A DNA stretch of 64,000 bases, from positions 1 through 64,000 of the forward strand of contig NZ_BFAQ01000021.1 in NCBI RefSeq assembly GCF_002933855.1, read 5' to 3'. Below, piece after piece: positions 8,955 to 18,429 of the stretch (position 1 is its first letter; each line of letters opens with the position of its first letter). The stretch comes from Vibrio penaeicida. Lineage in GTDB: Bacteria > Pseudomonadota > Gammaproteobacteria > Enterobacterales > Vibrionaceae. The notes under the pieces are model-generated. The model was not told the origin of the DNA and made no database searches. It saw only the letters and a program-made list of their open reading frames with translations. A program made the translations under genes and the position numbers.

Positions 8955-9446
8955 TTATCTCTCGTTATTTTGTATGCTCACATTGATGGATGAAGTTGGG
9001 CACACAGAAACGCACGCACCACAGCCATTGCACTCATCAAGATTTAATTCAGGTTGGGCGACTTTACCTACGGCGAGCTTGAATTGAATCGCCATGGTTT
9101 CGCATTGGTCACCGCAAGATCGACATTCGACATTTTTGGTGGCAAGGCAATCTTTATTGATGATTGCTTTGGCTTGCCACGCCATTTCGCTTTGGCTAAG
9201 AAAAAGAGGCTCAGGACACGCATCAGCGCATTGATAACAAAACGTACACTCACCAAGATCAAAATCAATCGTTGGAAAGCCGCCGCTGCCGTGTTTGATT
9301 ATTTGTGTTTCGCATTCATTTACACACTTATTGCAGCGTGTACACTGATCGGTAAATTCGTTAGCGCTATTCAACCAAGGCAGCCGAGGGTGAGTCTCAG
9401 CTTCTTGTTTTCGTGTGAAAAAACGCCTTCGGAATTGATCAACCAA
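8955..9446 (-). CDS. napF: Ferredoxin-type protein NapF
   Basis: NapF is a cytoplasmic iron-sulfur protein thought to help mature NapA. The 163-residue product has ferredoxin cysteine groups at 35/38/41/45, 67/70/73/77 and 139/142/145/149. There is an extra Cys108-x2-Cys111-x3-Cys115 set. The N-terminus RRRFFTRK matches the arginine-rich start of NapF. The best start is a TTG at 9446, preceded by AAGAGG; no in-frame ATG precedes the first cysteine group. It is the first gene of napFDABC, divergent from narQ, with the shared control region at 9447-9704. Confidence 0.92.
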   Translation of the reverse strand: MVDQFRRRFFTRKQEAETHPRLPWLNSANEFTDQCTRCNKCVNECETQIIKHGSGGFPTIDFDLGECTFCYQCADACPEPLFLSQSEMAWQAKAIINKDCLATKNVECRSCGDQCETMAIQFKLAVGKVAQPELNLDECNGCGACVSVCPTSSINVSIQNNER

Positions 9447-9534
9447 AACAACCTCTTATATAAGCCATTAAAACCTGTTAACAGATTTTCATTACTGCAC
9501 ATAAATAGTTTAGTTTTAGTCACAATCGATTAAA

Positions 9535-9550
9535 TAACCCTAAAGGGGTA
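9535..9550. promoter_or_regulatory. NarP/NarL-type 7-2-7 binding site
   Basis: TAACCCT (9535-9541), a two-base spacer, and AGGGGTA (9544-9550) form an inverted pair of NarL/NarP heptamers; read on the minus strand the first heptamer is TACCCCT, a perfect consensus copy. The 7-2-7 arrangement is the form NarP binds. It lies 89 bp upstream of napF and 155 bp upstream of narQ, so it probably mediates nitrate control of nap. Confidence 0.75.
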
Positions 9551-9563
9551 ATCAGTGTCTAAA

Positions 9564-9577
9564 CTGTTTTAGATCAA
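9564..9577. promoter_or_regulatory. FNR-like site in the nap/narQ control region
   Basis: On the minus strand TTGAT-N4-AACAG matches the FNR consensus TTGAT-N4-ATCAA in 8 of 10 positions. It sits 14 bp from the NarP-type site, the usual arrangement for anaerobic, nitrate-induced nap promoters. One half site is perfect and the other is weak. Confidence 0.5.
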
Positions 9578-9704
9578 TAAAAATATCAACAATTCAAGCG
9601 CTAATGGTTATGAGATGGCTGGCACTATGTTCAAAATAATTGGTTCACTAAGAAATCTACCGAGGTTATTGTTTTGAACTTGGAATCGAGACGAGAAAAC
9701 AATT

Positions 9705-11423
9705 TTGTTTAAGTTACCCAAAAAACCAGTAACAAGCACTGTAGCGCAAGCGTTGTTGCTCATCCTATTGCTCTCGATAACGACAACGAGCTTTGCGATT
9801 CTTACGTTGGCTTCTAGCCTTAATGACGCAGAAGCCGTAAATGTTGCAGGTTCTATGCGAATGCAAAGTTATCGGCTCGCGTATGACATTCAAAGTGATT
9901 CGCTTGATTTCAATTTGCACGTTGAACAATTTGAAAGTTCTCTGTTTTCACCTTCAATGTCGGCCCTTCGGCACTGGACTGTTCCAGCGGATATTCAGCA
10001 AGAATATATGTTGATCATCCAAAGATGGCAGCAGCTCAATACCTTGCTACATTCCCAACAGAACGATGTGTATTTAAGTCAGGTCGCCGATTTTGTACAG
10101 CAAATCGACGAATTTGTATTTGGGTTACAAGAATACTCAGAACAAAAGTTGATTACGCTATCGTGGATAGGTGGCGTGGGGTTAGGTGGCATTCTTATTA
10201 TTTCTACTTTTGTTGTGCGCTATGTTAGAAGAGAAATTGTTAACCCATTAAACAGATTAAGCCATGCGAGCTACGAGATTCAAAATAAGAATTTTGACGT
10301 AGCGCTTCATGTGTCTGGGGATAATGAGCTTTCTCGACTAACGGAGACATTTAACTCAATGGCTACTGAGTTAGGGCACCTTTATCGTGGTCTAGAGACT
10401 GCGGTGGAAGAAAAAACTCACAGGCTGCGTCATGCGAATCAGTCGCTGCAAGTGCTCTATCACTGCTCACAGGCACTCAACGTTTCACGGATTACAAAAA
10501 GTCACATCGAAAAAGTTGTGGATTTTATGTTCAGTTTAGAAGGTGTAGCAGCAGTAAAGTTAACGCTAGGAGATGCTCAGCAAAGTGAAGTCATCGAAAG
10601 AGGTATCGTGAAACCAAACAATAAATGGAACCGTACCTCGCTAGAATTGGATAATCAGGTACTGGGAACGTTAGAAACCCAATTTATGCTACCGTGCCCT
10701 GATCAAGAGTTGATAAACAGCATTATTCAAGTACTCACTCAGGGGATATATTATTCTCAGACCCAAAAACAAGAAGAATACCTCATTCTAATGGAAGAAA
10801 GGGCTACGATAGCACGTGAACTTCATGATTCACTCGCTCAGTCGCTATCTTATCTTAGGATTCAAGTAAGCTTACTAAAGAGGATGCTTAACAGCGATTC
10901 AGAAGAAAAACGAGCCGCTTTACCGCGCATCATATCGGATATTGATAGTGGGCTGACGGGGGCATACACCCAACTTAGAGAGTTACTCAATACGTTTCGC
11001 CTTTCAATTAAGGATGCGAATTTTGATGAAGCGCTTATCCAAATGATTATCCCACTGAGAGATCAAACGAATTCTGTTATTACTGTTAATAACCAAGTCG
11101 CCTCATTGAACCTTAAAGCCAATGAACAGATTCATGTACTGCAATTGGTTCGCGAAGCTGTCCTGAATGCCGTGAAACATGCCAAGGCAAATCACATAGA
11201 AGTAAACTGCACAAAGTTTGACAACGAAATGCGAGTCGCTGTAGTGGACGATGGTGTTGGTTTTGATGTTAATTATCAAAAACTTAATCACTATGGGTTA
11301 AGTATTATGGAAGAAAGAGCAGGAAGGCTAAATGGACAGTTAGAAATAGAAAGTGAACCTGAGAATGGTTGTAAAATACAATTAACTTACACAGTAAAAG
11401 AGGATCAAAATGACGATCTGTAA
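9705..11423 (+). CDS. narQ: Nitrate/nitrite sensor histidine kinase NarQ
   Basis: NarQ senses periplasmic nitrate and nitrite and phosphorylates NarP. The 572-residue protein has two transmembrane helices (about 14-36 and 148-172) around a short periplasmic domain. This contains the P-box VAGSMRMQSYRLA (about 47-59), the nitrate-binding signature of NarX/NarQ. A HAMP domain, a GAF-like region, a HisKA_3 H-box ELHDSLAQ with His374, and a HATPase domain (GVGFDVNY, YGLSIMEERA) follow. The only suitable start is TTG at 9705, since the next ATG lies inside the P-box. It overlaps narP by 14 bp and is divergent from napF. Confidence 0.95.
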   Translation: MFKLPKKPVTSTVAQALLLILLLSITTTSFAILTLASSLNDAEAVNVAGSMRMQSYRLAYDIQSDSLDFNLHVEQFESSLFSPSMSALRHWTVPADIQQEYMLIIQRWQQLNTLLHSQQNDVYLSQVADFVQQIDEFVFGLQEYSEQKLITLSWIGGVGLGGILIISTFVVRYVRREIVNPLNRLSHASYEIQNKNFDVALHVSGDNELSRLTETFNSMATELGHLYRGLETAVEEKTHRLRHANQSLQVLYHCSQALNVSRITKSHIEKVVDFMFSLEGVAAVKLTLGDAQQSEVIERGIVKPNNKWNRTSLELDNQVLGTLETQFMLPCPDQELINSIIQVLTQGIYYSQTQKQEEYLILMEERATIARELHDSLAQSLSYLRIQVSLLKRMLNSDSEEKRAALPRIISDIDSGLTGAYTQLRELLNTFRLSIKDANFDEALIQMIIPLRDQTNSVITVNNQVASLNLKANEQIHVLQLVREAVLNAVKHAKANHIEVNCTKFDNEMRVAVVDDGVGFDVNYQKLNHYGLSIMEERAGRLNGQLEIESEPENGCKIQLTYTVKEDQNDDL

Positions 11424-12042
11424 TGTGCTAATCGTTGACGACCATCCTTTGATGCGTAAAGGAATCGCTCAACTTCTGAGTTTCGAAGACGAATTTAATG
11501 TCGTTGGTGAAGCAAGTAATGGTTCCGATGCGCTTGCTATTGCTTTAAAAGTGCAACCGGATTTGATTTTGCTTGATCTCAATATGAAGGGCATGTCGGG
11601 TCTAGATACGCTAAAAGCACTTCGTTCTGAAGAAATAGAGGCCAGAATTGTGGTTCTAACGGTCTCTGATAGTCCAAATGACATTAATGTCATGATTAAA
11701 GCTGGTGCTGACGGCTATTTACTGAAAGATACTGAGCCGGATGATTTGATTGCGTTGATTAAAGAGTCTATGTCCGGTAGCCAAATTTATAGCGATGAAG
11801 TACGGAAATATTTATTAGAAAGAAGTGATAAACCATCGGTTATGGACCTTTTAACCGACCGCGAACAACAGATTCTGCAAGAAGTCGCTAAGGGCTTTCG
11901 CAACAAACAGATAGCGGACAGTTTGTTTATTTCAGAGTCCACGGTAAAAGTTCACATGAAAAGTTTGTTAAAAAAGCTAGAAGTGCCCTCCAGAACTGCG
12001 GCCACAATTCTCTATTTAGAGCATTTTGGTGATCCTAGATAA
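11410..12042 (+). CDS. narP: Response regulator NarP (nitrate/nitrite)
   Basis: NarP is the DNA-binding partner of NarQ and activates nap. The 210-residue protein has a receiver domain with acidic pocket Asp10/Asp11, phosphoacceptor Asp56 (LILLDLNMKGMSGLD) and conserved Lys in LLKDTEP. A LuxR/FixJ-type helix-turn-helix follows (LTDREQQILQEVAKGFRNKQIA...ESTVKVHMKSLLKKL). Its start overlaps the narQ end by 14 bp. NarP rather than NarL is favoured by pairing with NarQ and nap and by the lone 7-2-7 site. Confidence 0.93.
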   Translation: MTICNVLIVDDHPLMRKGIAQLLSFEDEFNVVGEASNGSDALAIALKVQPDLILLDLNMKGMSGLDTLKALRSEEIEARIVVLTVSDSPNDINVMIKAGADGYLLKDTEPDDLIALIKESMSGSQIYSDEVRKYLLERSDKPSVMDLLTDREQQILQEVAKGFRNKQIADSLFISESTVKVHMKSLLKKLEVPSRTAATILYLEHFGDPR

Positions 12043-12051
12043 CAAAATACT

Positions 12052-12073
12052 AATGCAATATGATGCATTTTTT
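12052..12073 (+). terminator. Probable terminator after narP
   Basis: AATGCA (12052-12057) and TGCATT (12064-12069) form a short stem running into a T-tract (12068-12073). The stem is only 6 bp and AT-rich, so termination may be partial. Confidence 0.5.
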
Positions 12074-12175
12074 TCGAATCGTGCCAGACTTTACCATGAA
12101 TTGCGTTAAGGATAAGCAGTCAGACTCATCCTAAGCAATTGCGATATAAATTCTTTTTTACATCAACTATATTAT

Positions 12176-12189
12176 CGTGAGGCATCACG
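12176..12189. promoter_or_regulatory. Small dyad upstream of luxP
   Basis: CGTGA and TCACG flank a GGCA spacer 19 bp before the luxP start. The position suits an operator or a hairpin in the leader. No regulator is proposed. Confidence 0.3.
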
Positions 12190-12204
12190 CAAATTGGTGA
12201 TTAA

Positions 12205-13305
<1,101 letters not shown>

Positions 13306-13323
13306 TGGAAAAGCTGAGCTAGG

Positions 13324-15930
13324 ATGATTAAAAAACTTACGACTAAAAGGCGCTCGCTGGCGAACCTAATTGTTCGCCTGATCGTTATTATTTTTGGTGT
13401 TCTAACCATCGGTGTCATGGTTCAGAGCTACCACTTCTCATCCAGCATTATTAAGCAGGAGGTGGCTCGCAGTTCATCTCAAACATCTAGCTTGTTGCAA
13501 AACCTACTTGATTACAAATTGGCTACTTTGCAAAGCCACCAAGACAGTAATGCCCTTAACATTACCCTTCAAAACAACTTGGCTGATATCCACTCAAACA
13601 AAATTGATTATTTCTTCCTAGATTTAGAACAAAATGACCCTCTGAACACACCAGATTTTCGTTTTATAACCACTGACAGAGGTGAAGTTGAATGGAATGA
13701 TGGAAATGGTCTGTTCTATGGCTTAACGGAAGTCCATATGGAACGGATCTCGACGTCCATTAGTTTTGGGCGTGATTGGCATTACCTAAGCCAAGACACC
13801 GTATTAGGCGAAAGAAATCTATTAATTCGACGTACCCCCATTATAAGTTTGGAAAATGGTCAAGTGCTGGGCCATTTGTATATTTCGGTTGTTCTTAATC
13901 GAAATTTATCGTTGATAGATCAGCTTCAGGCCGCCTCTAATAGTGACGCTGTCATTATGATGATTGGTAATACAGCTATCGCAAGCACCATTCAACCAGA
14001 AGAACCGCTGTATTCAGAAGTTTTGGAAGACCTGAATCAAGATGACACGGGTTCTTCTGGTGGGCACCTATTTAATGCAACAAATTTGCTTATCAATGGG
14101 GAAGACACCCCAATATACATCTACACGATTCAAACTAATTCGAACATATTGACGCTAGAAGAAAACTACAAAGTTGGTTTAGCAATCAGTATGTTTACCA
14201 TGTTTGCATTAGCACTTTTGACACGTCAAATCATTCAAAGGCTCGTATCTAATGAGCTGAAAAGTTTGATGGAGTACACACGTTCCGCTGGTGACAGGAT
14301 CGAATCTTCCGAGTTTCAAGGTTCAAGCATTTACGAATTTGACCATGTTGGGCATACGTTGGAAAAAACGTTTGAAGAGCTAAGAGAAAAGGACAAATCT
14401 TTTCAGGACTTATTTAATTTTTCACTCTCTCCGATCATCGTATGGGATACCGAAGGCGGTGTACTTAGAATGAACCCTGCTGCGGAGAGGGCGCTCAATT
14501 CAAAATTAGACTTAAGTGACAGTGATATTGATGATCGATTCAAGAGTTTCCAAAGTAAAGTCGCCTTTTATTTGCGAATGGTGATGACAGGTGAAACGTT
14601 AATGGGCGTCAATGTTCCTATCGATAATAAGATTTATCGTTGGAACTTATCCCCACTCGAATTTGATAATGAAATCCACGCGATCATTGGACAAGGGCAA
14701 GATATTACGACCCTTATTGAAGCTGAAAAGCAAAGTAACTTAGCTCGAATTGAAGCCGAACGAAGTGCTGTCGCACGAGCTGATTTCTTAGCCAAAATGA
14801 GTCACGAAATTCGCACACCTCTCAATGGTATTTTGGGAATTACTCAAATCCTGCAAGGCACCCTTGCGAAGGAAGAGAATAAAGAAAAAGTCGATATTCT
14901 TTACCAAAGTGGTGAACACCTTCTCACCGTGCTTAATGACATTCTTGATTTTTCGAAGATAGAGCAGGGCAAGCTAAATATAGAATTTAATGAATTTGTG
15001 TTCGAAGACTTAGTGAAGTCGCTAGAAACTATCTATACGCCTCTCTGTGTTAATAAAGGGCTGTCCTTTGAAATTCAGAATCAGGTGCCCGCTAAACAAG
15101 TTATTCGGACAGATCAAGTTCGACTGAATCAGATTCTATTCAACTTGTTAAGTAACGCCGTTAAATTTACCACTACTGGTGGTGTTATGGTGCGCTTCGT
15201 ACTAGAAAGCCCTGAGCCAGGAAAAGAAGTCTTGAATTTTGAAGTGCGCGACTCTGGGATTGGTATTACAGAGAGCAGCCTAGAAACGATGTTTGAACCG
15301 TTTGTTCAGGCAGAATCAACAACAACACGTGAATATGGTGGAAGTGGTTTAGGTCTCGCTATCGTTAAAAACTTACTTGATTTAATGGGTGGTTCAATTA
15401 AAGTGACGAGCTTACTAGGAGAGGGAGCATCTTTCTGTATTAAGCTACCAGTCACACCCGTCAGTAGCATCCAGTCTGAAGAAGTAGAGGCATCAAACCC
15501 AGATCCATCAACATTATTTGATACTCAAATCAGAGTCCTACTGGTAGAAGATAATAAGAGTAATGCTTTCATTGCTAAAGTCTTTTGTCAAAAATATGGA
15601 ATGGATGTTGACTGGGCGGAAGATGGCTTAATTGCGATGGAAAAAGTCAAAACCAATGAATACGATTTGATCTTGATGGACAACCAAATGCCTAACCTAG
15701 ATGGCGTTGAGGCCACGCGTCGCATGCGTCAAGAGATGGGGATCATAACCCCTATTTATGCCTGTACTGCTGATGCTTTTGAGTCTACAAAAAATGCATT
15801 TATCAATGCGGGAGCTAACTTCGTTATTGTTAAGCCCCTCAAAGAGAAACCTCTTTATAATGCATTTTATCATTTTAAAACCAATGACTTATTGTCAAGT
15901 GAAACCCCTAAATCTGCGACGGGCTCTTAA
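13324..15930 (+). CDS. luxQ: Hybrid sensor kinase/phosphatase LuxQ
   Basis: LuxQ is the inner-membrane AI-2 receptor kinase. Without AI-2 it sends phosphate through LuxU to LuxO; with LuxP-AI-2 it acts as a phosphatase. The 868-residue protein has a transmembrane helix near 17-38, a periplasmic LuxQ domain with tandem PAS-like folds, and a second helix near 280-300. A cytoplasmic PAS region, a HisKA domain with His494 (AKMSHEIRTPLNG), an ATPase domain (DSGIGI, GGSGLGLAI) and a receiver with Asp786 (LILMDNQMPNLDG) follow. It forms an operon with luxP. Confidence 0.96.
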   Translation: MIKKLTTKRRSLANLIVRLIVIIFGVLTIGVMVQSYHFSSSIIKQEVARSSSQTSSLLQNLLDYKLATLQSHQDSNALNITLQNNLADIHSNKIDYFFLDLEQNDPLNTPDFRFITTDRGEVEWNDGNGLFYGLTEVHMERISTSISFGRDWHYLSQDTVLGERNLLIRRTPIISLENGQVLGHLYISVVLNRNLSLIDQLQAASNSDAVIMMIGNTAIASTIQPEEPLYSEVLEDLNQDDTGSSGGHLFNATNLLINGEDTPIYIYTIQTNSNILTLEENYKVGLAISMFTMFALALLTRQIIQRLVSNELKSLMEYTRSAGDRIESSEFQGSSIYEFDHVGHTLEKTFEELREKDKSFQDLFNFSLSPIIVWDTEGGVLRMNPAAERALNSKLDLSDSDIDDRFKSFQSKVAFYLRMVMTGETLMGVNVPIDNKIYRWNLSPLEFDNEIHAIIGQGQDITTLIEAEKQSNLARIEAERSAVARADFLAKMSHEIRTPLNGILGITQILQGTLAKEENKEKVDILYQSGEHLLTVLNDILDFSKIEQGKLNIEFNEFVFEDLVKSLETIYTPLCVNKGLSFEIQNQVPAKQVIRTDQVRLNQILFNLLSNAVKFTTTGGVMVRFVLESPEPGKEVLNFEVRDSGIGITESSLETMFEPFVQAESTTTREYGGSGLGLAIVKNLLDLMGGSIKVTSLLGEGASFCIKLPVTPVSSIQSEEVEASNPDPSTLFDTQIRVLLVEDNKSNAFIAKVFCQKYGMDVDWAEDGLIAMEKVKTNEYDLILMDNQMPNLDGVEATRRMRQEMGIITPIYACTADAFESTKNAFINAGANFVIVKPLKEKPLYNAFYHFKTNDLLSSETPKSATGS

Positions 15931-16042
15931 TAAAAAAACTGTTTATAAAACTATTATTATAAAAAGCAGTTAACTTGGCCTTGTATCTGATACATTGATC
16001 AAAATAATAAAAATTTGTCTGGATTATATTTAGGCACCTTTA

Positions 16043-16064
16043 GATACTTCTCTTACGAAGTATC
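16043..16064. repeat. 8-bp dyad in the gap after luxQ
   Basis: GATACTTC (16043-16050) and GAAGTATC (16057-16064) form a perfect inverted repeat with a TCTTAC spacer. It lies in the 224-bp gap between luxQ and the next membrane protein gene. There is no U-run, so it is not a classic terminator. The AAGTATC arm recurs in other intergenic dyads of this window. Confidence 0.45.
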
Positions 16065-16154
16065 GAGCGTTTGGAAAAAATCATAACCTGCGACTAAGAC
16101 AGGAAAGAGTTCCAAGCGCATTTTTATATATAAACGTTGGTCAGGGAAGACAAT

Positions 16155-16802
16155 ATGAACAGGCTCGTCAAACCGAGCATCATAAGCCAGGAAAATGTAT
16201 TGGTCCTGCTGGTGCCCGCAATTCTGTATTATTCGCTAGTGCATTTATTCGGAATGTTCTGGTGCATCTTAATTTTATCCGCTTACGGATGTTTCGTTTC
16301 CATTTATTCTACTAGAAAGAGCATTGTTGCCTTCTTTTTTGCTCTATTTGGGTTAATAGAATGGATGGTGTCGTTACATGTTCCTGTTACGCTTTTAGAA
16401 TCGTTTCCACAATTTTCATTAATGGCCAGTGCATTGCAAATTGGTCTGATAATGTTGGTATTTTCATTTCTTCGTTTCCCGTTACCCATGTTGCTTGCAG
16501 AAGCCACTTACGATCATTTAAAGGCGTTGCATCGGCAGTTTCCTGATGAATATTTGAGGATGTGGCAAAAAATCAGCGCGATGTGGATTACTAGTTTTGC
16601 AGTAAAGGCAGCGCTATTTTATTTTTCCCTTTCTGCACCAGCAGAGCAAGTCCACCTAATGGGGATTCTACTTGGCTGGCCTCTTTATTGTGTGCTGATC
16701 TTGGTGAGCATTATTTTTGTGAACACGAAGGTTTTGAGCTTTTATAGGGAATCCTTAACGTCGGAAGGTAACCGAACCCAAATCAATGGGCATTTTTTCT
16801 AG
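16155..16802 (+). CDS. Unrecognised multi-span inner-membrane protein
   Basis: This 215-residue protein is strongly hydrophobic, with about five to six membrane segments (for example ENVLVLLVPAILYYSLVHLF, FFFALFGLIEWMV, LMGILLGWPLYCVLILVSII). A short charged loop (EATYDHLKALHRQFPDEYLRMWQKISA) lies in the middle. The ATG at 16155 follows AGGGAAG; six upstream codons are not needed. I do not recognise the family. It is followed by a strong bidirectional terminator, so it is likely a single-gene transcript between luxQ and the HMG-CoA reductase gene. No function is proposed. Confidence 0.75.
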   Translation: MNRLVKPSIISQENVLVLLVPAILYYSLVHLFGMFWCILILSAYGCFVSIYSTRKSIVAFFFALFGLIEWMVSLHVPVTLLESFPQFSLMASALQIGLIMLVFSFLRFPLPMLLAEATYDHLKALHRQFPDEYLRMWQKISAMWITSFAVKAALFYFSLSAPAEQVHLMGILLGWPLYCVLILVSIIFVNTKVLSFYRESLTSEGNRTQINGHFF

Positions 16803-16820
16803 TTATCTCTTATCGTGTCA

Positions 16821-16858
16821 AAAAAGCCGCTTAACTCAGATGAGCTTGGCGGCTTTTT
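16821..16858. terminator. Bidirectional terminator
   Basis: AAAAAGCCGC (16821-16830) and GCGGCTTTTT (16849-16858) pair around an 18-nt loop. The A and T tracts allow termination on both strands: for the membrane protein gene on plus and the HMG-CoA reductase gene on minus. Confidence 0.8.
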
Positions 16859-16900
16859 AAATGCACTTTTATCGACAACCTTTAAGTATTTGAAGTTGAA

Positions 16901-18160
16901 TTAGCGCGAAAGCTTGCTGTGCGCTTTTGTGAAGTGCCCAGAACAGAAAGCACCAACAATCGATAGCTCACCGGCCAAACAGAGTGACGCGCATACTTCT
17001 GCAAGTGCTCTCGCTTTACCTGAACCACTTAACCCCATTATATCGAGACAGGCTTTTTGCGACGGAAGCCCTGTTCCACCACCAACGGTGCCTAGCATAA
17101 GGTTTGGAAGCGTTACGCTAGCATACAAGTCGCCATCATCTTTTACCGTCATGCGGGACATACCAACGGCAGATTCAGCAACACACGCTGCATCCTGACC
17201 ACAGGCGATATAAAGTGCAGCAAGTGCATTAGCAAAGTGAGCGTTAACGCCAATAGAGCCGCTTAAGAGTGCGCCAGAGGTGGTGATTTGTCCAAATTTG
17301 ACCATATCTTCCGGCGTCGTATGCAAAAATTCTTTTACCAGTTTCCGTGGGATATGAACTTCCGCAGAGACTTTTTTCCCTCGTACGCTTCGCATTGTGT
17401 GTGCATTTGCTTTTTTGTCGCCAGACAAGTTGCCATCAAGAATCGCGTGATTAGGCGTAATTGGGGAATGTTTTAAGATAAATTCAAAAACAGCATTCGT
17501 CGCAATGGTCACCATATTCTGACCCGACGCATCACCTGTAAGAAACTCAAATACCAAAAATACTTGATTGCTTTCGATGGTGATGCTGATGTCTTTCAGC
17601 TTTCCGTGCCGAGTAGTGGATTCCGCGAGCGTTTTAAAAGTCTCGTATTGGCTAGTTGCCCACCCAACAAATTGTCCGGCCATTGCAAGGTTTTCGAACA
17701 TGAATGCTGGTGTTCGGGTAACCCCTTCATTGATTAGCATGGCAGATGCGCCGCCCGATGCGGTGATCAGTTGGCACCCTCTATGGTAAGACGCAACAAG
17801 TGCGGCTTCTGTGGTAGCAAGCGGAACAAGAAAATCTTCGTTGGCAAATAGCCCGTTAACTCTTAGTGGACCAGCGACGCCTAATGGGACTTTTACGGAA
17901 CCGATGAAGTTCTCAATATTTTTGCTGTACGCTTTTCTTTGCTTGTGCGTGCTTGGATCGAGCAATGCATCACGTACATCTGGTTTTCCAATACTATTCC
18001 ACCGGCTTTCAATGGCTTTGTCTGTTAAGAATGGTGAACGCGGCAGTGCAAGGACTGGCGGGCTGTTATCTGGAGCAAGCTTTGTTTCAATTTGTCCTAA
18101 AGAACACTGTTCTTGAATGGAGTAATGCTCTGTACTTTCTAGTGCATTCAGTTTTGGCAT
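16901..18160 (-). CDS. hmgA: Hydroxymethylglutaryl-CoA reductase, class I type
   Basis: The enzyme reduces HMG-CoA to mevalonate with NADPH. The 419-residue protein has the family signatures: ENFIGSVKVPLGVAGPL, the glutamate-bearing TTEAALVASYHRG, the NADP loop region DASGQNMVTIAT, the lysine in LSGDKKANAH, GQDAACVAESAVGMSRM, and the C-terminal GHFTKAH with the catalytic histidine. The ASGQN and GDKKAN patterns fit class I (eukaryotic/archaeal-like) rather than bacterial class II. No other mevalonate pathway gene lies nearby, and Vibrio normally make isoprenoids by the MEP route, so its role here is unclear. HMG-CoA reductase acquisition by Vibrio has been described. Confidence 0.92.
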   Translation of the reverse strand: MPKLNALESTEHYSIQEQCSLGQIETKLAPDNSPPVLALPRSPFLTDKAIESRWNSIGKPDVRDALLDPSTHKQRKAYSKNIENFIGSVKVPLGVAGPLRVNGLFANEDFLVPLATTEAALVASYHRGCQLITASGGASAMLINEGVTRTPAFMFENLAMAGQFVGWATSQYETFKTLAESTTRHGKLKDISITIESNQVFLVFEFLTGDASGQNMVTIATNAVFEFILKHSPITPNHAILDGNLSGDKKANAHTMRSVRGKKVSAEVHIPRKLVKEFLHTTPEDMVKFGQITTSGALLSGSIGVNAHFANALAALYIACGQDAACVAESAVGMSRMTVKDDGDLYASVTLPNLMLGTVGGGTGLPSQKACLDIMGLSGSGKARALAEVCASLCLAGELSIVGAFCSGHFTKAHSKLSR

Positions 18161-18378
18161 GAGTGAAGTATGTAATTATATTTTGTTAAAGATTTTACCC
18201 GTGAAGGCAGATAAAACAAGGAAGAGTCACCGAAACTTACAATATCAAAGTCGGATTACTGGGGTTTATTGACCATCTGCCGATTAACTTTGTGCGAGTT
18301 TTATACGTTTTGCACTCAAACGAGGTGTGTTAACTGTCGCAAAAATAATTGAGAAGCATGGGTGTAATCAGTTGAATT

Positions 18379-18402
18379 AAAAAGAGGCGCTGGAGCGCCT
18401 CT
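18379..18402 (-). terminator. Terminator for the four-PAS gene
   Basis: AGAGGCGC and GCGCCTCT pair around a TGGA loop (18383-18402). Read on the minus strand a five-T run follows, just downstream of the gene ending at 18429. Confidence 0.75.
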
Positions 18403-18408
18403 GATGTT

Positions 18409-18429
18409 TAACTGCTAACTGCTAACTGC
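18409..18429. repeat. 7-bp tandem repeat at the end of the four-PAS gene
   Basis: TAACTGC is repeated three times perfectly, with a partial fourth copy, ending at the stop codon of the minus-strand gene. The unit reads GCAGTTA on the coding strand. Slippage here would fall after the stop, so no effect on the protein is expected. Confidence 0.7.
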
